Source: Vitellaria paradoxa (Eukaryota; Streptophyta; Magnoliopsida; Ericales; Sapotaceae). Taken from it: a DNA stretch of 64,000 bases. Positions 42,001-51,709 of this stretch are shown in pieces (position 1 is the stretch's first letter; each line of letters begins with the position of its first letter). Position numbers and translations under genes: made by a program. Location of the stretch: positions 27,370,457-27,434,456 of the forward strand of contig CM034236.1 in NCBI GenBank assembly GCA_019916065.1. The letters run 5' to 3'. A model generated the notes under the pieces. It was not told the origin of the DNA, searched no databases, and saw only the letters and a program-made list of their open reading frames with translations.

Positions 42001-43077
42001 ATTTAAAAGAGGTCCCAAACTCTCAAAAGTCGGATTCCACTTACTTATAGACATGATTGGGCATAATTCCAAACAATCAACCATCGTACCTAGCTCTTGG
42101 TTTGATATCATTAGGTGTGAATTTTCCTCACTAAAGAGAATAGCTTTCTCTAAAGGATCCTCAACAAATTCACGATCTACATACTCTTGAACTATGGATT
42201 CTATCAAATCCACTTCGTGTATATCAGGCACCTCTTTTGGTCGTTTGGTAACATGAAAGATGTTTGTTTCAAATTCGATATTACCAAAAGACATTTTCAT
42301 AGATCCATTCCTACAATTAATCAACGCATTCGAAGTTGCTAAGAATGGTCATCCCAGAATTACTGGTGTCTGATCTGGTGCAGATAGATTGGTAAGTGGG
42401 TGAGTATATAGGATTATGAAATCCACTGGAAAATAAAAATTTTCCACTTGTACCAGTACATCTTCAATTATACCTCGTGGGACTTTAATTGATCTATCTG
42501 CAAGTTGCAAAGTCACACGGGTAGGCTTTAACTCACCTAAACCCAATTGCTCGTACACTGAGTAAGGGAGCAAATTCACACTCGCTCCTAAATCAAGTAG
42601 TGCTCTACTAATATAATACTTCCCTATATAACAAGATATTGTAGGACATCCTGGGTCTTTATATTTAGGGGGAGTACGACATTGTACTATGGCACTTGCT
42701 TGCTCAGTGAGAAATGCTTTTTCTTTAACATTTAAACCCCTCTTCACAGTGCATAACTCTTTAAGGAATTTGGCATAAGAAGGGAATTGCTTAATTGCAT
42801 CAAGGAGAGGTATATTAATTTTCACTTGTTTGAACACCTCTAGCAATTCAGCTGTTTGGGCTTTTTTCCTAGCTTTCAAAAATCTCTGAGGGAAGGGTGC
42901 TTTAGGAACATATTCCCTAGGTATTATCATGGGTTCTTCTTCCTTTCCCTCTTCGTTTTCCTCCCCTTTTTCCGTTTTCTCTTGTTCTTCTGTTGTGGAC
43001 TCCTCAACTATGATTGGTTCTTTTCCCGCCTTCTTACTATCATCCACCACACATTTAGGTTTCAACTCTTCACTCAT
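39049..43077 (-). pseudogene. Athila-2 pro-pol: protease, RT, RNase H, integrase
   Basis: Minus-strand pieces 43077-42349, 42324-41059, 41037-39301 and 39273-39049 are in one frame, parted by single TGA stops. Protease: ALLDLGASVNLLP (~42585-42620). RT: palm FLDGYSGYNQI and catalytic FMDDFSVYG (~41205-41235). RNase [15 protein letters not shown] and [10 protein letters not shown]. Integrase: a [10 protein letters not shown] zinc-binding start, CTTCDRC, core Asp residues in DFMGPFP and ISDGGKHF, Glu in [11 protein letters not shown], and a GPF-type C-terminal domain (39273-39049). The second His of the integrase zinc motif appears as Tyr (GGYF for the usual GGHF). The stops at 42346, 41056 and 39298 are consistent with CGA to TGA changes. 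It is therefore nearly complete but not translatable as one protein. Confidence 0.92.
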
Positions 43078-43106
43078 TTCATCCTTCCTAGGAGGAATAG
43101 TTTTAT

Positions 43107-44657
43107 CTACAATTTTCCACTCCTAAGTGTTGTGATGTTTTGGACTTGCTCTATGTTCCCTTGAAAACTAGAAGATCCTTCAACTTGTTTAGCTTGGGCT
43201 ACTGGATTTGGATGAGGTTGAGCCGGAAATTGACCCTTTGGTTGTGTGACTAAAGTTTGTGTCAAAAGAGTCAACTGGTTCTTAATTTCATCCATATTTC
43301 TATCATTTTGAATCCAACGTGTATTTTGACTATGCATGAATTGTTGAAGTGTTTCTTCTGTAGATCTCTTGTTTGGAGGAATGTACGGAGCATGAGATGG
43401 TCCCACATTCTGAGACATTCCTGGATTGGACATTGGGGTTTGAGGAGCTGGAAAATGAGGTGCGTGATAAGGTTGTGGAATTTGAGCTCCTTCATTTCTC
43501 CAACTAAAATTGGGTTGATTCCTCACTGCCGGATTGTAAGTCTCAGAATAGGGATTTCCTCCTAGATTTTGTCCCCTATATGGTTGGCGATATTGGTTTA
43601 TGGCATGTATTGGGAGTTCACTAATTTGTTGGTTCTGGGCAACTTCTCTACAAATATGAAGGTTAGGGCAATCGTTTATTCCATGGGATTGGTTTTCACA
43701 TAGTGCGCAATAGACATTTGCCACTAGCTCTCTTACAGGTTGTGGGTCCTTTTTGGTTTTCAAAGTTTCTATTTCTCGAGAGAGTGTTGCTAACTTTGCC
43801 TTAAGGTCATCAGTTTCACTTAATTGATGCATACCTCTAACTGGGGTAACACTAGTTGTTCGAGAGCTTTGGGTTCCAGTGATATCCCAGGTTTGTGCAT
43901 TTTCAGCTAAAAATTCAAAATATTCAAAAGCTTCTTCAGGGGTTTTATCATAAAACTGCCCATTGCACATTGTTTCCACAAATTGTTTTAAGTCTGACGT
44001 TAATGAGCTATAGAAGATGCTAGCTAGAGGCCAAACTTCAAATCCATGGTGAGGGCAAGAATGTACGAGAGTTTTAAACCTCTCCCAACTTTGATAGAAA
44101 GTTTCACCATGTTGTGGAGCAAAGTTTAGTATTTGATGCTGTATAGCATCAGTTCTATTGGGAGGAAAAAATTTCTTAAGAAATTTGGTTTGCATTTCAT
44201 CCCATGTACGAATGGAGTTAGATGGAAGGAATTCAAACCATCTAGCAGCCTTATCATGTAAAGAGAAAGGAAAAAGCTTAAGAAATACTAAGTTTATGGG
44301 ACAACCTTGATCATTGATAGTGACACAAATGTTCCTAAATCGAGTTAAATGATCGTATGGGTTTTCAGAATCCATACCATAGAAGGAAGGCAGCAATTGT
44401 ACTATACCAGGTTTAAAATGGAAAGGTCTTTGATTTTCTGGCCAAACAATACAAGACTCAGGTGTATGCCTATTTGGTTGGAAGAGATCTCGCATGGAAC
44501 GCCTAGCAGCAACAGCTTGTTCTTCATCCATTTCTAAAGGTGGAATAGGAAGTCTAGGACTTTGATTTCTTTCTAAATGAGATTCAAATTCTAAAGGAAC
44601 AGCTAAAGACTCAGGACGCTGTAATCTACCGTCTTCCCCTCGAATCCAATTGTTCAT
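43107..44657 (-). CDS. Athila-2 gag (516 aa)
   Basis: Open 516-codon frame starting MNNWIRGEDGRLQRP, 175 bp after the primer site. The retrotransposon gag domain spans about residues 70-250 (ENPYDHLTRFRNIC, WFEFLPSNSIRTWDEM, FFPPNRTDAIQHQI, SCPHHGFEVW). A C-X2-C-X4-H-X4-C knuckle (CALCENQSHGINDC) is near 330-345, followed by a Pro/Gln-rich segment. The frame ends at LRSGKL with TAG, where a 1-bp deletion relative to Athila-1 has shifted it; without that, gag would run on into the Lys/Glu-rich linker and protease. It forms the virus-like particle and binds element RNA. The domain set itself is intact. Confidence 0.92.
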   Translation of the reverse strand: MNNWIRGEDGRLQRPESLAVPLEFESHLERNQSPRLPIPPLEMDEEQAVAARRSMRDLFQPNRHTPESCIVWPENQRPFHFKPGIVQLLPSFYGMDSENPYDHLTRFRNICVTINDQGCPINLVFLKLFPFSLHDKAARWFEFLPSNSIRTWDEMQTKFLKKFFPPNRTDAIQHQILNFAPQHGETFYQSWERFKTLVHSCPHHGFEVWPLASIFYSSLTSDLKQFVETMCNGQFYDKTPEEAFEYFEFLAENAQTWDITGTQSSRTTSVTPVRGMHQLSETDDLKAKLATLSREIETLKTKKDPQPVRELVANVYCALCENQSHGINDCPNLHICREVAQNQQISELPIHAINQYRQPYRGQNLGGNPYSETYNPAVRNQPNFSWRNEGAQIPQPYHAPHFPAPQTPMSNPGMSQNVGPSHAPYIPPNKRSTEETLQQFMHSQNTRWIQNDRNMDEIKNQLTLLTQTLVTQPKGQFPAQPHPNPVAQAKQVEGSSSFQGNIEQVQNITTLRSGKL

Positions 44658-44831
44658 AAGCTAGGAAAGAATCCGAGAAAGGGTACTGTGGTCCGGACCA
44701 GAGTGTAGACGGTCGGGACCACAGAATACTAATTTGAAACAAAAAGGTTTGAAAAATAATAATTTTAATTTTTTTTTTAGAAAAAGAAAATTAACTTAAA
44801 AATGAAAATAACCTAAAAACTAAAATTTGGC
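44658..44831 (-). other. Athila-2 leader with paired palindromes
   Basis: Between primer site and gag. Holds GGTCCGGACC (44690-44699) and GGTCGGGACC (44711-44720, one mismatch), centres 21 bp apart. Athila-1 has the matching pair at 11045-11054 and 11066-11075. Confidence 0.75.
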
Positions 44832-44849
44832 TCCCCGGCAACGGCGCCA
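44832..44849 (-). promoter_or_regulatory. Athila-2 primer-binding site (tRNA-Asp, perfect)
   Basis: The minus strand reads TGGCGCCGTTGCCGGGGA, an exact complement of the plant tRNA-Asp 3' end, 6 bp inside the 5' LTR end. Confidence 0.93.
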
Positions 44850-44855
44850 AAAACT

Positions 44856-46653
44856 TGACCGCTGTTAGAAAGTGCGTCTAAATTAACCCCCAAGTGCAAG
44901 AGTGTGCGGTGTAGTTTTAACTCGGTGAGTCCGAGGTCGAATTCACAAGGAGCCTATGATATTTAGTTTCCAGGTTAAAATGGAAATCCTAAATTTGAAT
45001 GTAAACTAAGTTGTAGATTAATTAAAACTAATTCCTAGGGTTTTGCAAATTTAAAATTCAAATTAAAACAACTTAACAACCTATTCACAAAATTTTAGCA
45101 ATTTGAAATTTTTGATTTTTGATTTCAAGGAATAAAATATTAGCTAAACGAATTTTTCCTAATTTAAATGCACTTCAAAATAATCTAATAAAAAAACTAT
45201 AATGTAAATACTTCAATTAAATTAAACAAAGACAATTCGATTAATAAGCAAATAAATTTAAGAAGTCCTTGATCCAACTACCAATTCCGGGTAGTTTACG
45301 TCTTCACTATGGGATGAGTTGTAATACTTGCGTTAAAACCTAAATTAAGATTTGTTCGAAAATTATTAAGAAAGTTTTAATCAAAAGCTTTTACCAGTGA
45401 TTACAGAGAATATAGTCAAAAACTTATGTTTTCGAAGGGTTTTCAAACAATCCTATTCGAATTCGGATTCAAATCCAATTCTTCTAGTTTATCCAAAATT
45501 ATTAAGAAAATTTTAATCGAAAACCTTTACCAGTGATTACAGAGAATATAGTTAAAGGTTTTCGTTTTCGAATGTTTCTGAAATAAACTAATTCAAATTA
45601 GGATTCAAAATCTGAATTTTCAATTCTCCAAAATTATTAGGAAAGTTATAGTCGAAAACCCTTACCAGTGATTACAGAGAATATAATCAAAGGTTTTCGT
45701 TTTCGAAAGCTTTTGAAAGAGTTGAATTAGGTTTTGAAAAGTGTAGACCCCTACGCATAAGCTTTCGCAAACTATGGGAAGGGTCTACGCAAACATCCCA
45801 AAGTTGTAGACCCCTACGCATGAGCTTTCGCAACTCTGCGAAGGGTCTACGTATATCCCATAGATCAGAGTAAACTACCCTTTCTTGATTCGTTGAATCA
45901 AGAACTAGGGTTTCTACGCTAGCATGATTTTAAACAAAACGGATATATTCGTCGAAAACATATTTAAAAGATGTGCTAAATCAAACAATGAAACAAGATT
46001 CTTAAACAACTAAATCAAAACTAAAGGTGTGAAATCAGTCAAACTTCTATTTCGAATATTCAAATAGTACCATTAATCCAAAGAAAAATTGTAACGTACT
46101 CAAAAACAAACTTCGAAACAAAACGCTGAATGGCGACTGCTGAAACGAATGTGATGAAAGCTCCGAAACCACGTAAGAACATCAACGTAAGTAAAAAAAA
46201 CCTTCAAAATTTGTAGACGAAAAATAAAAATATCGAAAAGAAGAAGAAGAAGTAGTAGTCGCAGTCCCCCCAAGTCGGCCCCCAAGCAGTCCTTTTTAAA
46301 CTTGTAAAAGAAACCCTAAAACTTAAATTGCCCGCGCGACGGTCCACCATATTGTGGTCCGGACCGTGCGCCAGGTGGTCCGGACCACAGAAGCCTTTTT
46401 TCTACACTTTTGCTCCTCATTTGCCGCTAAGTCCTTGGGGTACTCCGAGCCATCCCTAACGAAGTTGGTTCGATATCCTCCCTTTCATCTCCAAAGTCAC
46501 TATCTTCTTCATTTAATTCCCCGTTTTCCCTGCAATTAAGAAAACAAATCTTATAAGTGATAAAATAATGATAATTCTTCAAAATAGAGTACTCAATTAC
46601 CTTAATAACCATGAAAACGTGGAGTTTGTAATTACACTTTTCAAGTGTAATCA
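44856..46653 (-). repeat. Athila-2 5' LTR
   Basis: 1798 bp, the pair of 32315-34113. It keeps the three conserved-loop hairpins (45393-45417, 45529-45553, 45664-45688) and the paired palindromes (46356-46365 and 46377-46386). The 5-bp AAGAG duplication lies at 46654-46658. Confidence 0.96.
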
Positions 46654-46658
46654 AAGAG

Positions 46659-47981
46659 CCAGTGTCATGTTCTTCATAAGGGGTTCATCTTGTGTAACTC
46701 CTTCAGGAGGGGTGGTAAAAGGATTTTTTTTTTTTTTGGTAAGTAAGCGTATGTGGTAAAAGGATTGTCATCACCAGGGTTAACCATAAACAGCTTCGGG
46801 GGCACAAAAGATTCTGTCTGTAATATCTTCACAAGACACCAGAGAAGATGAAAAAGATGAGATGACACCATTAACATCTTCAAGTTCAGTAAAATCAAGA
46901 ATGGGGTTTGCTGCCAGTGAGGTGGTATGAAAAATTCTGCTTCTCAAAAAAAAAAAAAAAAAAAAGAAATGGGGTTTGTAGATGGAGGTTGAATAGGAAA
47001 TACCTCTGGAGGTTTGCTTGAGGCTCCAGTGATAGAATCAGGTGGTGGTGGCGGATGGATAATAGGCTTTTTTGATGGCTGAAGGGTAGTCGAAACAAGT
47101 GGGGTTAATAGAGGTTGAGAGGAAGTTGAAGGAGTAGTGAGGTGAGGTTGGGTTATCTTTGGGCGATAAGTTTGTCTTGGCAGTGTAAGAGGTATTAAGG
47201 ATTGAAAAGATTATATTCTGAAGAGAAAGTAGTGGGGGTTGAAGGGGGGTTTTGCTTGAAAGATTGATGGTTGTGGCTTAGGAATAGAGAAGAATGGGTC
47301 ATGGATAGGTAGAGAGGAGAATGGTCTTAACACTTGGACTGGTAAAGGGTTGGTAGCTTTCTGTTTTTCGTGGAGTTGTTTTTCAAGGGAATGAAGTTTA
47401 TATTCAAGGTCTCTCTTCTTTTGTTCACCAATAGCTAGCAGCTGAGATATGCATTTGAAATCCATACCTGAAGTTGCTAGGGCTAATAGTTGGTGGTGAA
47501 GACCTTCTATATTGGCTTTGAGATCCGCTATCAAGGCTTCAAGGGTGTTAAACCTTGTAGAAATAGTTTGTTGGGCTGTCTTTTAACTTTTGGTGAGGTG
47601 AGTGAGAGCTTTGTTCTGAGCTTTAACATTTTCAGCTTGCCAGTTCAAAGCAGCTTCAGCGGCTGAGATCTTTTTCCTTTGACCTTGGCTATCAACTGTA
47701 ATGGGATTTTTTATTTTCCATACATGGGTGGTGTCTTCTTGAGGGAAGTCATAATCATGAAGAGAGGGAAATTTTGTTTCATATCCAGGGGTTTGTGGGT
47801 GAAACATACAGCAATCCTTAGGGATGGAAAGAGCATCTGATTGTGGTGGTTCTTGTCTGGGTTGGATTTTGTCAGGTGGTTTACACCTTGTCAGGTTTCT
47901 AAGTGTCTCCTCCTTGGCGGCTTTTCTGGCCCGCCTCCTTTCTCCTTTTACTCTTTGCTCCGCTGCATAGTTTGGATCCAT
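46659..47981 (-). pseudogene. EPRV copy C: coat protein N-terminal half
   Basis: ATG at 47981 starts the same basic N-terminus as in copy A (47981-47583, 132 aa open, rich in R, K and A). The coiled-coil segment is at 47534-47300, followed by the Pro/Ser-rich linker and an acidic stretch up to the Athila-2 insertion point. A 20-nt A-run at ~46947-46966 replaces AAAAAGG of copy A and shifts the frame. A 27-bp LINE 3' fragment with a 14-bp duplication sits at 46726-46752. The C-terminal half continues at 32309-31547 beyond Athila-2. It belongs to the viral particle protein and is broken. Confidence 0.83.
46726..46752 (-). mobile_element. Micro-LINE insertion (27 bp) with 14-bp target-site duplication
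   Basis: GTGGTAAAAGGATT is repeated at 46712-46725 and 46753-46766. Between the repeats, the minus strand reads ATACGCTTACTTACC and twelve A. This is the 3' extremity of the L1 family seen here (LINE-2 ends CTTACTTACC then A-rich; LINE-1 ends ACGCTTACCTACCC then A-tail). Copy A has the uninterrupted site near 4136-4150. Confidence 0.85.
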
Positions 47982-48019
47982 TTCCCAGAGATGTTGTCGC
48001 CTAAAGCGACGTCTCGCAA

Positions 48020-49184
48020 GGTGTTCCTATCGTCTTTCTTCTTCACTATCATCATCAACAAGCCAGGTGGGTTGTTCTTGGCATGCCTAACAATCACAAT
48101 CAAGATCATACCAGATATGACCATTAAAGTCGCGGCCATTGTATACTTCTTTTCCATAACCATCAAAAGAGTGTATCGGGAGGTTTCGCTCAATGATGTT
48201 AATTTCAGTGGGGAAAACTGGGCAGTTGACATTAGGGGTTTGGTGTGTGGGAAACTCAATTAGAACGGAACCATCAGGGTTTCGGATAAATTTGGGGTCA
48301 ATGGTTTGAATGGTTTGGTTTTGGGTATGAAACTGTTCATAATTGGTTACCCAAGAGGTAGGGAGAAGCTTGGCCAATTCCTCTTTGGAAATTTGGCGAG
48401 GGCCATAAGTGCAGTGAGGAATACCACGGGTGTCTATGTCAAGAAAAATGGCATCAGTGGTTGGACTGGTAAGAGAAACTAGAAGATCCCAAGCATGATC
48501 TTGGACCCTGTAGACCATCTGGTAGTATAAAGTGGCAGTAATTCTGGAATCCACTTGTTCTACTCCAGAAATCTGGATCTGGACCTTCAGGGCTGAGAGC
48601 AAGTGTGGATCTCTCAAAGACATGTTGAAGTTGGGAAAAAAGGTAACCATAATTGTTCCGGCATTTAAAATGGTTTGGACAGTACCAATACAAGCATGTT
48701 GATACTATATAAAAGTGGAATCAAGAAGAGCTATACGGGAGACAACTGGTAAACCTTTTCTGCCATGGAACGTGAGAGCTAGACGAACAGCTCCCTAGTG
48801 TAAATGGGAATAGCCATCTGTTAGACACTGGGAGGGAAGATTTTCGGGTAGGGAAAGGGTAAGCAATTGTTATTTTCCAGTTGTAGGAATAATATACTGG
48901 TGCATGGGAGAAGCTTGAATATGTTCTTTACAAAGTTTCTGCTGGCCGTTTCCAAAGGCACGAACAATTTTTGTTTTTAAAGACTTACTGGGTTTAGAAT
49001 AAGCCATATAAGGACTAAGGACAGGTATTTTTGAAGGTGGAACTACTTTTGCACTAGGATGATAAGATACATCATATACAGACTCTTTAATAGACCTAGT
49101 AGTACCATCATGATAAATATGAGAAGAATAGAAGGTGGAAGAAGAGGTAGAAGAAGCAGATGAGGACCTCCGTAACTGTGACAT
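48020..49184 (-). pseudogene. EPRV copy C: movement protein
   Basis: ATG at 49184 opens 104 codons (to 48870) with the Ser/Thr-rich N-terminus. The core lies around 48750-48590 and the C-terminal part is open at 48650-48087 (187 aa). There a CAG-to-TAG change cuts off the Asp/Glu-rich end seen in copy A. The core shows the HACIGT strand and PNFNMSLRDPHL block of caulimovirid movement proteins. Fewer lesions than in copy A, but at least two frames are needed. Inferred role: cell-to-cell transport through plasmodesmata. Confidence 0.86.
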
Positions 49185-49997
49185 GGTAGGAAAAAGGTTA
49201 AGCTTCTCTGAGCTTATACCTAGCAGGTTTCCCGACCGAACTTAATCTACATTTTCCTAAGGACTTACCAATAGTTCACCAGTGCTTTAGCTAGATACAA
49301 ACTTAGGGAAGAGTTCAAGTTTTGGTTTTCTGATCTGCCAGATCACACGAAGTGCAAGCAGAGAGCATACTAATCCGAGAATCGAACAACTAGGGCTCTG
49401 ATACCAATTCTGCACAGACGGAAGTAGCTCACAGGATTTCACAGAATTCCAACCTTAAAGCGTATACCAAAAACAAAATAGAAGAAAGCGTATACCAAAA
49501 ACAAAACAAAAGAAAGGATTAGTGATTCAGAGATATTTGAAGATATAAAAGAAAGAAACGCTCAAGAGGAAACATAAGAGAAACATAATAAAACACACTG
49601 AGATTTTTTTGATGGAAAATATTACAACCAGCAGACTTTGCTCTTCCCCCGTCCCTGCCCTAAGTGGAGAGGGGAGTCTTCTATTTATAGGGGAGGATTA
49701 GACTCTGTCGAACTTCAAATTTGGATTCTAAAGCCAATCTAAAACTATTTCGTGATTGACTGCTACAGTGACTGATACTGACTTCTACAGTGACTGATAC
49801 TGACTACTACAGTGACTTCTCGGTTCTTCTGGATTATTACACAGGAAAAAGATAAACATTAGACAACAGATATTTTTACATGATGCCACAAACAAGGGGC
49901 ACATGGCATATCAGACAAATAACACGCCTTTTTATACAACTGGAAATGCTGGAAATGTAGAGTGTTCTGCTGGTGCATCTGCTGGAGGCTGAGTGAG
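49185..49997 (-). other. EPRV copy C: leader, primer site and promoter region
   Basis: Non-coding. Primer site TGGTATCAGAGCCC (minus strand) at 49393-49406; tandem ~28-bp duplication at about 49459-49515; TATA box TATAAATA at 49682-49689 (minus); three CAGTGACTGATACTGA-like repeats at ~49765-49812, upstream of the promoter. This is the most complete regulatory region of the three copies, except that AATAAA has become an A-run near 49601-49608. Confidence 0.78.
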
Positions 49998-51709
49998 CTA
50001 GTCATTCTCAGAGCTATTGTAGTGGGAGTCTGGTGGTTTTTCTTCATCAGAAGGGTCATCTCGATCCAAGGGAAAGTAGGGACGCAGTCTGGTCCTTTGC
50101 AGAAGATGTGAGAGATGTGGCGGTGCGTGGTTATGGCACTGAGCAACTCCATTATGTCAAAAGCAGTGTACTTATTATGGATATGGTGAAACAGTGTCCA
50201 AATGAGCTTTGCTTTGTCTGGATGGGAAAATTTCCACTGATAATTAGCAACTAATTGATCAAGAGGAAGTTGGTACTGTTCTTTGTGGTTGAGCAAGATC
50301 ATGGTCTGAAGCAATGGGAACCAGTCAAGGGTTCGATTTCTGCGGATGGGGTAATTGGCAAGATTATATTCGAAATAAGCTTGAATTTGGCCACGGTTAT
50401 GAAAATAATACAATGACTCATTAGGGTTTAAAGATTGTGCTAGGTTGGGGTCATCAGGAGGGTCTACTGGAAAGATAGTATCTGGGGGAAAAAAGGCTGG
50501 GTCCTTTTTAAAGGTTATAGGGACATACCGATGGTAATGGGTTCGAAGCAGTGCTAGCCAAGTTTCAATAGGATGGAACCAAGTTAAGAGGGTGAGGAGA
50601 TTCCATGCTCGAGGGTTCGGGTTAGGCCTGGAATTTGGAAAGGTTGATTGCATCAAGTAAGCAAAAAGAGTCCATGAATCGAACAGGAATGGGATAGTAT
50701 ATTGTTCACAGAGATACTAGAAAAAACATAATGCCTCTTTCGGGAAATTGTATTCATTTATGATTTGGAAAAGGGTGAGAAAGGGGTTGTCAACAGGAAA
50801 GATGAGGCCTTTTAAACACAATCCATGTTTGGATATAAGGGTGGTTAAAAACCGTAACCAGTTTATTCTGGAATGGCTGGGGGTGACCTTGTTCGACTCA
50901 TTATCATCGATTGGACTTCAGATTGAAGATTATATACTGGGAAAACAAGTTGTACAGGGATGTGTTGTGGATCTGGGAAAGCTGGTAATGGTTGTCCTGG
51001 CTGTGAACTAGTAGAGGATGAAGGTTGGTTTGGATCAGGGGTTATGGTATAGATGTAGGGGATAACTGGATGAGTTTGGACTGGGTTTCTAGAAAAAAAA
51101 TCTGCAAGAACATTCTTTTTCCCTTGGAGGTGTTTTACTTCAAAATTCCATTGGGAGAACCATTCTACCCGTCTGAGAAGTTGGGCATGTGGGAGAATTT
51201 TTCTCTTGAGCTAGAGCATTTTTGGGAATGAGGACATGTCCATTTCGATAAGAAATCTGCATCCAATGAGATGGAATTGAAATTTTTCAATACCGCGGTG
51301 GACGACAAGAATTTCTTTGAATGTTGAGTGGTAATGTTGTTCAGAGGGTTTGAATTGTCCACTTGCATAGGCGCATATATTTCTTTTGCCATTATCATCT
51401 GTGAGAAGAGCAGCACCCCAATATTGATCACTTACGTCAGTCTGGAGGACAAATTTGCTGTCTGGTTGAGGAATTTGCAAAGCTAGGAGAGTCTTTGCCT
51501 GAGCCTTGAGGGACTAAACTACCTTAGTTTGTTCATTTGTCCATTCGAAACAATCTTTCTTTAAGAGCTTAGAAAGTGGTGAAACAAATCGGGCAATCTT
51601 GGGAATAAAATCTCTCATATAGTTAACAATGCCCAAAAATTGTTGGACCTGTTTGGCTGAATTAAGCTGATCCGGAAATTGATGGAGATGATGGTAGATA
51701 TGAGGTTGA
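49998..51709 (-). pseudogene. EPRV copy C: end of RT, RNase H and unrecognised pol tail
   Basis: Minus strand: RT end (51709-51600), RNase H (51600-51060; piece 51480-51211 holds QTDVSDQYWGAALLTDDN with the first catalytic Asp), then a Pro/Ser-rich linker and the tail, of which 50656-49859 is open for 265 codons. Where copies A and B have TAA in the linker, copy C has CAA. The tail here begins LLTLLTWFHPIETW... and is rich in Trp, Tyr, His and Pro, with an acidic Ser-rich C-terminus and a normal stop at 49998-50000. I do not recognise the tail. Its survival as the longest viral frame in the window makes it the best query for database searches. Confidence 0.75.

Larger units (their letters stand above)
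32315..46653 (-). mobile_element. Athila-2: complete-structure Ty3/Gypsy retrotransposon, young insertion
   Basis: 14.3 kb. LTRs at 44856-46653 (5') and 32315-34113 (3') differ at ~15 positions by eye (~99.2% identity). TG...CA ends and a perfect 5-bp AAGAG target duplication are present. Order on the minus strand: LTR, perfect tRNA-Asp primer site, gag, protease, RT, RNase H, integrase, linker, env-position ORFs, 2-kb 3' non-coding region, polypurine tract, LTR. This order, DLG protease, FMDDFSVYG RT and primer type identify Athila. Several in-frame stops, mostly TGA where CGA is likely, mean it cannot make a full Gag-Pol itself. Confidence 0.96.
31547..51709 (-). mobile_element. Endogenous pararetrovirus copy C (minus strand), split by Athila-2
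   Basis: In minus-strand order: end of RT and RNase H (51709-51060), pol tail (to 49998), promoter, leader and primer site, movement protein (49184-48020), coat protein (47981-46659, then Athila-2, then 32309-31547). The zinc-knuckle end of the coat protein, the protease and most of RT are absent. Viral sequence on the two sides of Athila-2 is continuous, with a 5-bp AAGAG duplication (32310-32314 and 46654-46658). Confidence 0.88.

Noticed and set aside
46946..46967. A-run in copy C as a retroposon poly(A) tail
   Set aside because: No target-site duplication flanks it, and copy A has AAAAAGG at the same place, so expansion of a short A-run is simpler.
1640..51709. EPRV copies as LTR retrotransposons
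   Set aside because: No LTRs or integrase; a caulimovirid movement protein and circular permutation are present.
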